From assembly GCA_019565575.1 (NCBI GenBank), contig CP067379.1:2790001-2854000 (forward strand): a stretch of 64,000 nt of DNA, read 5' to 3'. The notes beneath the pieces were generated by a model, which saw only the letters and a program-made list of their open reading frames with translations, did no database searches and was not told the origin of the DNA. Position numbers and translations under genes: made by a program. Below, piece by piece: positions 1 through 12,853 of this stretch; position 1 is the first letter of the stretch; each line of letters opens with the position of its first letter. The DNA is from Flavobacterium covae (GTDB lineage Bacteria; Bacteroidota; Bacteroidia; Flavobacteriales; Flavobacteriaceae).

Positions 1-766
1 TATTGTCATCATACCATCTACCTCCTGGATCTTCTCCTTCTAATCTATCAAACAAATTTATATTTTGATATACTGAAAAATCCTCGTTATCACAAATTTT
101 AAGAGGTAAAGCTGTTCCTTTTTGTGCTGGTGGATAAACGGTTAACTGCGCTATAGCTCTACTTGCAGGACATTCATTTACTTCATTTACGGTATAAGAA
201 AATGTATAAGTCTTAGGTTCTTTTAGGTTTTCAACAGAAGTATCAAAAAAGTTAGATGAAACGCCTAAATTATTCGTTTCATTCACCCATACTCCATTAA
301 ATTGAGGGCTTATATTATTGGATCCTGTTCCGTCAAATAATAAGAATAAATTATAAACATTATCTCCACAAGCAGTTCCTTTTGGTCCTGGAACACCAGC
401 ATAATTTCCTACTGTTACCTCTACAGTACCAGTGGTATCTATACAGCCAGAAACATTTGAAACTGTGTAAGTATAAGTATACTTACCACTTCTTCTAATT
501 TTCTGGACATTTAGGATGCCTGTTGTTGGATTTAATCCTCCAGATAATTCATCATCTAGCCAAACTCCTCCTCTAACAGGATTGCCTCCTAATAAAGAAA
601 ATAAATCAATAGCTTTATTACCTGGATTGGTAATATCACAAACCGTAATAACGCCAGAGTCATCTCCACCACATTGGGCTTTTGAAATTTGACTAAATAG
701 TATCACGAATACGAATAGGAAAACTGTGGGAGCAATTTTCCCAAAAAGGGGTAACGTTCTCTTCAT
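1..766 (-). CDS. Large secreted repeat protein, N-terminal part (cut by window edge)
   Basis: An open frame runs from an ATG at 766 off the left edge. The product begins with a signal peptide (basic MKRT, then a hydrophobic stretch ending near SKAQ). The mature part shows repeated Cys-containing modules: a CGD/CDI start, a GGxW or GVW segment, and a YTYTV or FSYTV strand, roughly every 85-100 residues. This resembles the large Ig-like repeat surface proteins of gliding flavobacteria, often exported by type IX secretion; the C-terminus that would confirm that is outside the window. The specific function is unknown. Confidence 0.7.
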   Translation of the reverse strand, partial: MKRTLPLFGKIAPTVFLFVFVILFSQISKAQCGGDDSGVITVCDITNPGNKAIDLFSLLGGNPVRGGVWLDDELSGGLNPTTGILNVQKIRRSGKYTYTYTVSNVSGCIDTTGTVEVTVGNYAGVPGPKGTACGDNVYNLFLLFDGTGSNNISPQFNGVWVNETNNLGVSSNFFDTSVENLKEPKTYTFSYTVNEVNECPASRAIAQLTVYPPAQKGTALPLKICDNEDFSVYQNINLFDRLEGEDPGGRWYDDN

Positions 767-1284
767 TTTATATGAAAATTTATACAAAAATACGTAATAT
801 TGATAGTATTAAGTATATTATAGATAAAAATCGACAAAACACGATTTTAATCGCTCAAAAACACTTTACATAGAAGAAAAAAGAGACAATAATACTTTAA
901 GTCATGTCTATTTTTCTTTTATATAACTAAAAATGTTATAATCTTTCATCCGATACAAGTCTGTTATAAATCATTTAAAAAAACTTATTACTTTTTCATA
1001 ACTTTTATAAAGTTTGTACCACAAACAAAATTTCCAAAAACAATCAAATAAAATATTTTTTTTAAAACAAGAACTATTTTAATTCACATAAAGTTACAAA
1101 TAAAAAATGTTATTTTAAATTAAAAATAAATAGGAAGTATCAATAGTGTAATTATTTAGAAAAGATCAGAAATCAGCCTTATGGAAGATCATAAAAATGT
1201 AAGATTTTAGAGAATTAGTGTTTTTAAATAGTAAATAAATTTTAGGTTTTAAGATTGGTTGTAAAAAAGTTTTCAAAAAAACGG
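767..1284. other. AT-rich intergenic region, no gene seen
   Basis: About 520 bases with stops in all frames. It is very AT-rich, with long A/T runs. It lies between the start of the secreted repeat protein and the terminator of acs, so it should carry the promoter of the repeat protein, but I could not assign one. Confidence 0.5.
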
Positions 1285-1318
1285 ATTGCCCCAAATAGTT
1301 ATTATTTTTTGGGGCAAT
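1285..1318 (-). terminator. Rho-independent terminator after acs
   Basis: ATTGCCCCA pairs with TGGGGCAAT across an AT-rich loop, about 20 bases beyond the acs stop codon on the minus strand. This is a typical hairpin terminator. Confidence 0.75.
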
Positions 1319-1338
1319 TTAAATAATTAGGTTTCTTT

Positions 1339-3250
<1,912 letters not shown>

Positions 3251-3547
3251 GATTTGCCTTTTTATAAAATGGTTTATGACTCGTTAAAATTCTAAAAAGC
3301 GAAAATACCATATTTATAATGAGTGCGCAATTTATAAATGATTAAATATTTACTAAAGGTTAAAAAAATCTATTTATACTATTTATATAGGGTATCATTT
3401 TCCTATGCTCTTCAAAAGAATTAGATAAAATAGTACCTAACAAGTATAAATTGAATTATTTTTGTACACTCAAAATCGTCTAGAAATTATATAAGTCTTT
3501 TAATTTTCTTATACTTTTTTGATTTTTAAATAAAATGTTAAGATACA
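3251..3547. other. Divergent intergenic region
   Basis: About 300 AT-rich bases between the divergently transcribed acs and the MBOAT gene. It should hold promoters for both. No clear TANNTTTG box with a spaced TTG was found, and no RNA gene is visible. Confidence 0.4.
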
Positions 3548-4980
3548 ATGTTTTTTAATTCTTTAGAATTTGCAATTTTTTTACCTATTATTTTTATTCT
3601 TTATTGGTTTGTTTTTAACAAATCTAAAAAGGACAAAACACTTTACTAATAGTAGCTAGTTATTATTTTTATGCTTGTTGGGATTGGCATTTTTTATTTT
3701 TATTAATTTTTTCAACACTTTTAGATTATATTTCAGGCATAAAAATAGAAAGAAGTACTAATGAAAAAGTTGCTCAATTTTGGTTTTGGTTAAGTGTTGG
3801 AATAAATTTAGGCTTTTTAGGAATTTTCAAATACTATAATTTCTTTGCTCAATCATTTGCTGATTTATGTAATAAAATAGGATTTGAGGCGCATCCTTAT
3901 CTGTTAAAACTTATACTACCTGTTGGAATTTCATTTTATACCTTTCATGGCTTGTCTTATGTTATTGACATCTATAAAAAAAGAATCAGAGCTGAATATA
4001 ATTTTATTGATTATTCTCTATTTGTAAGTTATTTTCCTTTGTTAGTAGCTGGACCTATTGAAAGAGCAACTCATTTACTTCCTCAAGTAAAAGTAAAAAG
4101 AGAATTTAATTTCGAAAAAGCGAAAGAAGGAACCTATCAAATGATATGGGGATTAGTAAAAAAAGTTGTCATTGCTGATTCTTGTGCATTGTATGCAAAT
4201 GCTATTTTTGACCATTCGAGCGCAATGAATTCTTATTCTTTATTATTAGGGGCTATTTATTTTGCTTTTCAAATATATGGTGATTTTAGCGGTTATTCGG
4301 ATATTGCTTTAGGAACGTCTAAATTATTTGGAATTGATTTATTAAAAAACTTTGATTATCCTTATTTTTCTAGGGACATTGCTGAATTTTGGCGTCGTTG
4401 GCACATTTCTTTATCATCTTGGTTTCGAGATTATCTATATATCCCTTTAGGTGGTAGTCAAGGAGGAAAATGGATGCAAGTTAGAAATACGTTTATTATC
4501 TTTTTAGTGAGTGGATTTTGGCATGGAGCCAATTGGACTTTTATTGTATGGGGACTTATAAATGCAATTTATTTTTTACCTCTACTATTATTTAATAAAA
4601 ATAGAGATAATATTGGATATATATATATCAAATGGAATCTTTCTGGAATTAAAACCTTGATCAATATTATAAATACCTTTCTTCTTTCTTCTTTAGCATG
4701 GATATTTTTTAGAGCTAAATCTATAACAGATGCCTATAATTATATTTATAAATTATTTACTAATAACGATTTTTCTGCACAGTATTTAGATAATGAACGT
4801 TATTCTTATGAATTAATTCCATTAATATTATCTTTTATTTTATTTGAATGGTTTAATAGAAATAAAATAGAGCCTATTTCTGGTAAATTTGTTTATATTA
4901 AATTATTTATCTTAATTTTAGCTTTAATTGCATTAGGTGTTTATTCTGATTATAAAGAGTTTATATATTTTCAATTCTAA
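3548..4980 (+). CDS. MBOAT family O-acyltransferase (frameshifted)
   Basis: Polytopic membrane O-acyltransferase of the AlgI/DltB type, which moves acyl groups onto extracytoplasmic glycans or other polymers. It has many hydrophobic helices, the segment LPVGISFYTFHGLSYVID, GPIERATHLLPQ, and DFSGYSDIALG. The probable catalytic His lies in FLVSGFWHGANWTF, about two-thirds along. A missing T near 3645 breaks the frame after about 30 residues; restoring it gives 477 aa. The stop overlaps the ATG of the next gene, so the two are probably translated together. The acceptor polymer cannot be told from sequence. Confidence 0.88.
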
Positions 4981-5855
4981 TGAAAAAATTTTTCAAACAT
5001 GCTTTAACGATACTATTTATTATCCTAATAAGTAGTATTTTCCTTGATATACTTTATACTTTTATTATTTCTTCTTCAAGTAAGAGAAATAAAGTTGAAT
5101 ATGTATTGCATACAAAAAATAAGGTCTATGATGTAGTTATTATGGGAACATCTAGAGCTAATAATCATTTTGTTCCTTCTATTTTTGAAGAAAAAGGATA
5201 CAAAACCTTTAATTTTGGTATGAGTGGATCACATCTTTTTGAAACCAATCTTATGTTAAAAATAATGCTCCAACAAAAATTTAAAATCAAAAATTTATTA
5301 TTGGAAGCAGATTTAAGTATTTGTAATGAAAAAAGAGATGAAGGAACTACTTCTCGCTTTATGCCCTATTTACACTCTAATCCAATAATAAAAGATCATT
5401 TTAGATCAGAGGTTGATTTTTTACAACTTTACTATATTCCTTTTTATAGATACCTAAAATTTGATAATAAAATTGGTTTTAGAGAAATAAATAAATCTTT
5501 TATAAAAGAGAGGACAAATTTATTAGATAATAAAGGGTATTATCCTTTAAGGGGTACAAATTGGAAAAGAATGAATAACAATATTTCAGGATTAAAACCT
5601 ATGCGTAACCGTTATTTAGATGATATTAAACGAATTTGCAAGGAACACAATATTCAATTATTTTTGGTAATGACACCTATGTGTAAATCTACTAAAGGGA
5701 TGAGCTATTTTGAAAAAATAAACAAAATTTATCCTGAAATTCACAATTTTGAAAACGCAATAACTGATGATCATTATTTTTCATCTTGTGGTCATTTAAA
5801 TAATCAAGGGGCTACCAAATTTACTAAATATATATTAAATCATTTGAAATTTTAG
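4980..5855 (+). CDS. MBOAT-partner envelope protein, SGNH/DltD-like
   Basis: 291 aa protein with one N-terminal membrane anchor (residues about 7-27). A first block, VVIMGTSRANNHF, resembles the Ser-containing first block of SGNH/DltD-like proteins. A late block, TDDHYFSSCGHLNNQGA, fits the Asp-x-x-His block of the same fold. It overlaps the MBOAT gene by one base (TAATG), the usual pairing of an acyltransferase with an extracytoplasmic partner. It probably helps transfer acyl groups outside the membrane. The family is inferred from motifs and context, not certain. Confidence 0.65.
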   Translation: MKKFFKHALTILFIILISSIFLDILYTFIISSSSKRNKVEYVLHTKNKVYDVVIMGTSRANNHFVPSIFEEKGYKTFNFGMSGSHLFETNLMLKIMLQQKFKIKNLLLEADLSICNEKRDEGTTSRFMPYLHSNPIIKDHFRSEVDFLQLYYIPFYRYLKFDNKIGFREINKSFIKERTNLLDNKGYYPLRGTNWKRMNNNISGLKPMRNRYLDDIKRICKEHNIQLFLVMTPMCKSTKGMSYFEKINKIYPEIHNFENAITDDHYFSSCGHLNNQGATKFTKYILNHLKF

Positions 5856-5870
5856 TTATACTATCATACT

Positions 5871-6030
5871 AAAATGGCTGTCTTAAAAGTTACAATTTCT
5901 TTTTTACATCTAATTTTTGTCTAGTCTTTGTAAGATATGGACACCTAAAGAATTACATAACATTGTTACTTATTATTTATGTAATTGACAAACTAGAAAT
6001 TAAAGATTACTTTATTTAAGACAGCCTTTT
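5871..6030. repeat. Inverted-repeat element with GGCTGTCTTAAA ends
   Basis: About 160 bases bounded by GGCTGTCTTAAA at the left and its reverse complement TTTAAGACAGCC at the right. An inner pair AATTACATAA / TTATGTAATT lies between them. There is no coding potential. It lies between convergent genes and may also act as a bidirectional terminator. The ends resemble those of the GRCTGTCC family elsewhere in the window. Confidence 0.7.
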
Positions 6031-6057
6031 ATAATGTAAATGTATGTTCAATAATTA

Positions 6058-6887
6058 CTAAGCATGAAAAACAAGTACTGGAACTTGTACTCTATGAGTC
6101 ATTTTTTGAGTCAATCGCTTAGTGAAAAGCTCTGTAAAAAAATCTCTTTTATAAGTAACCATTCCTAATAAATCTATTTGATAATGATTAATAAAATATT
6201 CTATAGCATCTACTACGTTTTCTGATTTATTAAGAATAAAACTAACGTTATCATTTTCAAACTCTTTTCTCCAAGAATCTATGATCTCCTCTGACACTTC
6301 ATTTTCTGAAGTTATAACATGCAAACATTTAACGGACCATCCTAATTTATTAGCTAAATTTATTGTTTGAATAAATGGTTCTCTATCTTTTTCTTTAAAT
6401 CTTGTAGTAAACCCTATAGTTTCTAATTCTTTTGTGTTGCATCCGTCGGGTAATACTAATGTGGGTACACTTGCTGTTAAAATTACGGAATCAGTATTAG
6501 TTCCCATTACTTTAGAAAACCAATCATCATCTCCAGAAGTTGCCATTATAATAAAATCTACTTTTTCTTCTTTTACACATTGATTTATGCTAACACTCAA
6601 TTCTCCTAGAACAATTTTATGACTTATTTCTACATCTTCCAATCCTTTTGAATAAGCTAACTTATTTAATTTTTCATTATTTTCTTTAAAAAGATCAAAT
6701 TCATCTAGATCTATACTCGTATAAAGCATATTGGCACTTAAAATACCTGACTGTACATCTACTATAGGTAGGTTATAACTATGCAGCAAAAGTACTTTTG
6801 CTTGATTTTTTTTGCTAATTCTAGAGCAAAAAGGCTTGCATTATTAGCTGCATCTGAAAAATCAGTAGGGACTAAAATGGTTTTCAT
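6058..6887 (-). CDS. Universal stress protein, tandem Usp domains (frameshifted)
   Basis: Two Usp domains in tandem, 276 aa once a missing A near 6810 is restored. The true N-terminus is MKTILVPTDFSDAA, the standard first strand of the family. The domain 1 nucleotide-binding region includes IIMATSG and further on SVPTLVLP; domain 2 ends with VPVLVFHA. It is cytoplasmic and usually binds ATP or adenine-containing signals under stress. The gene is single, with no operon partner. Confidence 0.88.
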
Positions 6888-7295
6888 ATATATAAGTTTT
6901 AGTTAAGATAGTTTACTTATTAAAAGATTTAGTTCTTTAGCTTATTTCATGCTCTAATTTACTCTTAAATATTCATATAAAAAATGATAATTATCACTAA
7001 ATATAAAAGAGGGTATTCTTAAAGTAAAAAATAACTTTTAACTTATCGTTCTTATATTAGAAAACACCTCAAAATCAATATACTAATTTTTTCCTATTGA
7101 ATATTTTCTCTTTTGATCCGCTAAAACAAAGCAAAATAATAGAATCGTTAGTTTTTAAATATATTTTCTTTTCTTATAATATAAAATTGTTTAAAATTGA
7201 TTATTTAAAGATAGAACTCTAGAAAAGCAAAACGGATAAAAAACAGCTTATAATAAGCAATCTATACTATAGATAATAAAGATAATTTTATTAGC
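6888..7295. other. Intergenic region, nothing recognisable
   Basis: About 400 AT-rich bases between two minus-strand genes, with no open frame, RNA or strong hairpin seen. It should contain the promoter of the universal stress gene. Confidence 0.4.
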
Positions 7296-8137
7296 TTATC
7301 TTTTAGTCCATTCTTTAATGCTCTCTTCATTCATCTTTATGTAATCTAAATTATTTGCTAATTTAGCTCCTTCTAATGAATTTTTGCTGTCTCAACAGCT
7401 CCTTTATAATCTCCTAATTTGGCTTGAATTTGTGATTTAAGCCTCATATACCAAAAAGGTTTTTTTTCATTCATTTCATACGCTTTATTAATATATAGTA
7501 AAGCTTTATTAAAATCCGTGTTTGTGTTATAATAATACTGAGAAGCTGCAAAATAATCTCCTGAGGTAGGTCCGTTTAATGTTTTTTCTATAGAAGCAAT
7601 AGCTATTTTATTTGTAGGCACTTCAAAATGCAAGGATACAGAAGTTTTTTCCCACAAAAATTCAAGATTGGCACCACTAAAATCTATATTAGAAATTCCT
7701 ATTGTAAATGTTTCTACTGATTTATGTAATATTTCGGTTTTAGAAGATGCCTTGAGAGCTATTTTTGTTTCGTCCCACTTTTCGGGAGTTCCCCAATTCT
7801 GGGTATCATTATAAAAATAAATCTCCCATTCTTCTGCTTTAGGCATTACATATAAAGCATATTTCCCTTTTTTTAAGGTACCGCCATTAATTATTACATC
7901 ATCAGAAAAATTAATTGTAGTATTAGCATTTGCACCTGCACGCCATATTTTTCCGAAGGGGACCAAATCTCCATAAATAATTCTTCCTTTTACACTAGGA
8001 CGAGAATATTCTATTTCTACTTCTGTTAAACCAACAGTTTGTGTAAAAAGAGCTTTAGGGCTTGCTTGTGGAACTTTTATTTGAGCTTGTGCAAACAAAG
8101 AACCTAGAAAAATAGTGGCTTTTATTATAAATCGCAT
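7296..8137 (-). CDS. DUF2911 protein with C-terminal TPR-like part (frameshifted)
   Basis: Signal peptide MRFIIKATIFLGSLFAQAQ, then a DUF2911 domain (about residues 25-150) with the family's RPSVKGR, GDLVPFGKIWRAGAN and NWGTPEKWD motifs. The C-terminal part looks like TPR helices. A missing A at about 7384 truncates the C-terminus; restoring it adds about 27 residues and gives 280 aa ending KEWTKR. It is exported, likely periplasmic; the role of DUF2911 is unknown. Family assignment is confident. Confidence 0.82.
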
Positions 8138-8433
8138 CAGTAAAATCGTTTTCCCAAATATAAGCTTCTAATATTCAATAAAATGTTAATAAAAATATAA
8201 AGATTAGGCTCTTCATTACAATATAATAGTTCTATTAAATAAAAATGTATTCTGTTCTTTTTACACATATCTTATTTTCACAATGATTTTAGTACTTTTA
8301 CATAATTAATCATCACTAAATTTATCTATTCAAGTTTTATTTAGGTAATCGTAAATAAGATACAGATCGTATTCGCAATTCTGTTTTTCCTTATAAAAAC
8401 ATTAATTTACTACTAACGGAAATATAATAATAA

Positions 8434-9669
8434 ATGAGAAAAATTATAATTTTAACCTTCTTTTTATATTCTTATCTTAATTTCTTTGCACAAGAAAAAA
8501 TATTATTTATAGGAAATAGTATGACCTACTATAATAATATGCCCACATTATTTCAAAATCTTGCAAACACAAAAGGAAAGAATGTTGAGGTACAACAATA
8601 TGCACAAGGAGGAACTGGATTTGTAAATCATGTAAATGATCATAATATTTATCGCTTATTTTCTTCACAGAAATGGGATGCAATCATTCTTCAACCTGGT
8701 ACAGGAGAGTCTGTAGGTTTTTCTTCCTCTACAAAAACAACAATAAATAGAGGAAGAAGACTAATGGATTCTATACAAAAATATAGTCCTTGTTCTAAAA
8801 TAATATTGTATGAAATATCAAATGGTATTGGTAGTAATAACAATGGCGGAGGTAATTACGAAAATTATTTTGCAAGTCAAACAAAAATAAAAGATTCAAT
8901 AACTGCAATTGCACATGGTATGAAAGTTCCTTTCGTTTCCAGCAGGTGAATGTTTCAAAGAACATTATATTTCTAGCAAGGATCTTTTATTACATTCTAC
9001 TTATAATGACGTTCACCCCGGATTAAAAGGCTCATATCTTGTAGCTTGTTCTATATTTAATACATTATATCAAGAAAATATAGCACCTTGTAATTTTTAT
9101 GGAGGTATTGATGAGATTACGGCTATCTACCTACAAAAAATATCCGATAGTGTTGTACTTAAAAATAAACCTAATTGGCTTATAAATACTTATAATTTAC
9201 ACCTGATTTCTCTTTTTTAGTTAATGGAACAAATATTCAATTACAAAATCAATCTAATAATTATGATTCTATATCATGGAATATTAATAATGAATATAGA
9301 ACAAATGAATTATCCCCTATTTATAATTTTCAATCAACAGGTGATAAATCTATTACTTTAACAACTCGCAAAAATAATTGTTCAGAATCTATTACTAAAA
9401 CTATTCCGATTATTTCTTTAAACCTAGATCAAACTAAACCAATAAATTATGACTATTATCCTAACCCAATAAGAGATTTTATACATATAGAAACTAAAAA
9501 AAATGCTCAAACTAAATTTAGTATCACTGATTTAAGTGGAAAAATTATTATTTCAGAAGAAAATTTAGTAAAAAATCATATAGATACTAGTTTCCTAAAT
9601 AGTGGAATCTATATCCTGATACTTAATCAGGAAAATACAATTAGTAAAATAAAACTAATAAAAAACTAA
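8434..9669 (+). CDS. Secreted SGNH hydrolase-like protein with type IX C-terminal domain (frameshifted)
   Basis: Signal peptide, then an SGNH/DUF4886-type domain: block I IGNSMTYYNN (residues about 28-37), a QPGTGES segment, and a late NDVHPG with the Asp-x-x-His pair. The C-terminus has YDYYPNPIRDFIHIE and ends in KIKLIKN, a type IX secretion sorting domain. An extra C at 8936-8942 (TTTCCAG) and a missing A near 9204 break the frame; correction gives 411 aa. The substrate is unknown, with an esterase or acetylhydrolase of glycans likely. The acyltransferase remnant follows one base after. Confidence 0.72.
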
Positions 9670-9670
9670 A

Positions 9671-10080
9671 ATGAATCATCAAAATTTGAATTGGATAACT
9701 TTTTTAAGAGTCTTGGCTACATTTAGTCTTATTTTTTTACATAGTTCATCTGAAATACTCTACCAATAGATTTCGGTAACTTTGATTTTTTTCTAAAAGC
9801 TATAAAAACACAAAAAATATTTAGAAAAAGAGTTTTAAGAATAGTAATCCCTTTTCTTTTTGGAGTATTCAATATTAAGAACTTATTTTGCATCAAAATA
9901 TAAAGTTTTTTTATGGAGGTTTTTATTCATGCTTAACTCCTAACGTACTAATGATTTCTATTGAAATATTTTTATTATTTTAAAGATTTTGTACAAAATG
10001 ATTCAAAAATAATTTCTTTTTTTAGTAAATATAGTTACGGTGTACATTTAATACATATTTTAAATAATTATACCATTTAA
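9671..10080 (+). pseudogene. Remnant of a family 3 acyltransferase
   Basis: It starts at an ATG immediately after the SGNH gene with MNHQNLNWITFLRVLATFSLIFLHS, split here as MNHQNLNWITFLRVL then ATFSLIFLHS, typical of the first helix of integral membrane acyltransferase family 3. Further pieces RVLRIVIPFLFG and, at the end, FFSKYSYGVHLIHIL match early and late parts of that family. Several stops and frame changes intervene, and much of the middle (about 200 residues) is gone. This is more than indel errors could explain, so I call it a decayed and internally deleted gene. Confidence 0.65.
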
Positions 10081-10246
10081 ACTTTGAAATTTCCACATAA
10101 TACTATTTTTTAAACCTTGAGGCTGTCCAAAAATCCGTAATCTTGTCATCTCGACCAAAGAGAGAAATTACATAATATTGATTATGAGACTCCTCCTTAT
10201 CGGAGTGACAAACTGCATGTTAATTTATTACTTTTTGGATAGCCTT
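10069..10246. repeat. Composite intergenic repeat (ATACCATTTAAA end plus GGCTGTCC element)
   Basis: It begins with TACCATTTAAACTTTGAAAT, the left part of the ATACCATTTAAA family. An element follows whose ends are AGGCTGTCCAAAAA (10120-10133) and TTTTTGGATAGCCT (10232-10245). The interior, with CTCGACCAAAGAGAGAAA and GGAGTGACAAACTG, recurs at 18600, 24600 and 40740. It has no coding capacity. Confidence 0.8.
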
Positions 10247-10484
10247 TTCCTTTTTTCCATTTATCCTAAAGTTTGACGGCTAACTTAAGTTGACATTAAT
10301 AAAAGGATAAACTTAATATAAAATCATTGCCTTAGCATACAGATAATTAATTACACAATTTAAGTCCTTCTTTAAATTCAAAAAAAAAAATAAATTTTAC
10401 TTGCTTAAGTTAGTTATCCTAACTAAATTTGAATCATTAATTCTGTTTCTAAAATATAAATAGAAAATTCATAATAAAAGTAGA

Positions 10485-11193
10485 ATGAATGTACAAAATC
10501 TTATTATAGAAGACAAAGAACAAATATTCTTAAAGGATGTTTTTTTAGAAAAAAACAATAAAAAAAATATCCTCCAACTGATAAAAGAACATACCTATTT
10601 TGATGAATTAAATAAATATCAGTTACCTATAAATAATAAAATTTTACTTCATGGTAGTTCGGGTTGTGGTAAAACAATGACTGCAAAAGCTATTGCAAAA
10701 GAATTAGGTAAAAATATTTTAATACTTAATTTAAGTAATATAGTTTGTTCACGAATAGGTGAAACGTCACAAAACATTAAACAAATTTTTGACAAAGCAG
10801 CTAGAGATAATGCTGTTTTATTTTTAGATGAATTTGACCAAATAGGAAAAGCAAGAGGTAATGATGATAAAGACGTAGGAGAAATGAGAAGATTAGTAAA
10901 TACAATTATCCAACTTATAGATTATTTTCCTAATAAATCTTTATTGATATGCGCTACAAATCATGTAGAAATTATTGATATAGCCTTGTTAAGACGCTTT
11001 CAATTACAAGTAAATTTTGCAATCCCAGAAAAAGAAATTTTAGAACAATATTACAACAACCTCTTACTCCGATTTCCTAAAGATTTACAAAATATAGAAC
11101 GTAAATATAATATCTCTTTTGCTGGAAGCTAAAGACTACGCATATACCATTATAAAATCAATATTAATTAAAAACCTAGAAGAAAAAAAATAA
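10485..11193 (+). CDS. AAA+ ATPase (frameshifted)
   Basis: A small AAA ATPase with Walker A GSSGCGKT (residues 57-64), Walker B VLFLDEFD (111-118), sensor 1 CATN (about 156-159) and arginine-finger residues LLRRF (169-172). It has only a short N-terminal extension and no fused effector. An extra G in CTGGAAG at 11122-11128 truncates it; reading CTGAAG restores FAEAKDYAYT and a 235 aa protein. Eleven bases separate it from the YggS gene. Related ATPases work beside proteases or nucleases, but no such partner is visible here, so the role is unknown. Confidence 0.85.
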
Positions 11194-11204
11194 AAAATCA
11201 TCCA

Positions 11205-11942
11205 ATGACTGAAGAAATTTTAAAAAATATTAACATTATAAAAGAACGTATAAATAATGCTTGCAAACAAAACAACCGAAATCCTGATGAAATAAAATTA
11301 CTTTTAGCAACGAAAACCGTTTCAGCTGAGCGTATAAAAATTGCATTAAGTACAGGTAGTAAATTAATAGCTGAAAATAAAGTACAAGAACTAAAGGAAA
11401 AATATGAATCGTTAAAAGAAATCTCTCATGTAAATCATTTTATTGGACATTTACAAACCAATAAAATAAAAGAAATTTTAAAATATGATGTTTCATGTAT
11501 ACAATCTCTTGATCGTTTAGATCTAGCTGAAAAATTACATCAAAGATTACAACTTGAAAATAAAACCATAGATGTTTTAATACAAATAAACACATCAAGA
11601 GAAGAAAGTAAATTTGGTATAAATCCTAATAATGCTCGCAATTTTATAGAAAAAGTAGCTCAATTTAATACTCTAAAAATAAAAGGACTTATGACTATAG
11701 GTCTATTTAGTGCCGAAACTGATAAAGTTAGAGATTGTTTTCGCTTACTTAAAAACATTCAAGAAGAAATAATAGCACTAGATATCCCCAATGTAGAAAT
11801 GAAAGAACTTTCAATGGGTATGAGTGGAGATTTAGAAACAGCCATAGCAGAGGGAGCAACTATCATAAGAATAGGCACTGCAATATTTGGACAAAGAGCT
11901 TATCCTGATAGTTATTATTGGAATGAAAATAAAACTAACTAA
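11205..11942 (+). CDS. YggS/PLPBP family PLP homeostasis protein
   Basis: 245 aa, normal family length, intact. It shows LLLATKTVSAERI with the PLP-binding Lys, FIGHLQTNKIK, and the phosphate-binding end LSMGMSGDLETAIAEGATIIRIG. This cytoplasmic PLP-binding protein has no known enzymatic activity and keeps B6 vitamer and amino acid pools balanced. It is downstream of the AAA ATPase by 11 bases and likely co-transcribed. Confidence 0.95.
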   Translation: MTEEILKNINIIKERINNACKQNNRNPDEIKLLLATKTVSAERIKIALSTGSKLIAENKVQELKEKYESLKEISHVNHFIGHLQTNKIKEILKYDVSCIQSLDRLDLAEKLHQRLQLENKTIDVLIQINTSREESKFGINPNNARNFIEKVAQFNTLKIKGLMTIGLFSAETDKVRDCFRLLKNIQEEIIALDIPNVEMKELSMGMSGDLETAIAEGATIIRIGTAIFGQRAYPDSYYWNENKTN

Positions 11943-12105
11943 TTTATTATCAAATAAAAAATAGTACTGGAATAAATAAAATTCAAAATACAATAAAGAT
12001 TAATAATTTATTTTAGAAACTATTTCTATATCCATAAATTATACTCACAACAAATAACAACTCCCCTTCCTTAAAAAGTTTATTCAAACACAAAACGTGT
12101 TCTCA

Positions 12106-12760
12106 TTAATTCATAATATCCTTTAAAAAATGAAATTCATCAAAATGATGAATTACCTCATTAGCTAAGGATAAATCTTGAAGTTTTGAATTAACACTAT
12201 TATAGCCTATACAATAAATTCCAGCTGAATGGGCTGCCTTTACACCATTAGTACTATCCTCAATTACAATACAATTTTCTTTAGAAGCTTCCGAAAGTGA
12301 GGCTGCATGTAAAAATATAGCAGGATCTGGTTTTGACTTAGGAAAATCTTCACCACTTATTTTATGAGTAAAATATTGATTTAAATCAAAACGATTAAAT
12401 ACACGATTTATAGTACTTGCAGAAGAAGAAGAAGCTAGAATAAGCTGAATACCCTGAGCGTGTAATTTTTTAATTAAATCTAAAAACCCCCTCAATTAAT
12501 TCTAAATCAGGTTTTATATCAAATGCCTCATTAAAAAATTCTCTTTTTCTTAACACAAGAGTTTCTACTTCATAATCTAGATTAAAAGTTTCTTTTAATT
12601 TTTGAAAAACATTGCGTGTAGAATTCCCTGTAAATGACGCATACATACTATCTGAAACCGTTATTGACAATTCTTTAAAACATTGATAATAAGCATATTT
12701 ATGAACTGGTTCAGTATCTACAATCACACCATCCATATCAAAAATAACTGTTTTAATCAT
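12106..12760 (-). CDS. HAD superfamily phosphatase, beta-phosphoglucomutase-like (frameshifted)
   Basis: HAD hydrolase of the PGMB type. Motif I is FDMDGVIVDTEP (residues about 7-18), motif II LASSSS, motif III Lys in PKSKPDP, and motif IV VIEDSTNGVKAA. A run of five G at about 12483 should be four; correction joins ELIEG to FLDLIKK and gives 217 aa. The substrate is likely a small phosphorylated sugar or metabolite and cannot be fixed. It is divergent from the sigma factor gene. Confidence 0.9.
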
Positions 12761-12853
12761 AAAATTTAATTTTTAACCAAATATACAAAGCCTTTTCCAT
12801 TTAAATTAAACCTTTTTAAATATCTTTAGTCTTATACTCAAACACCTTACATT

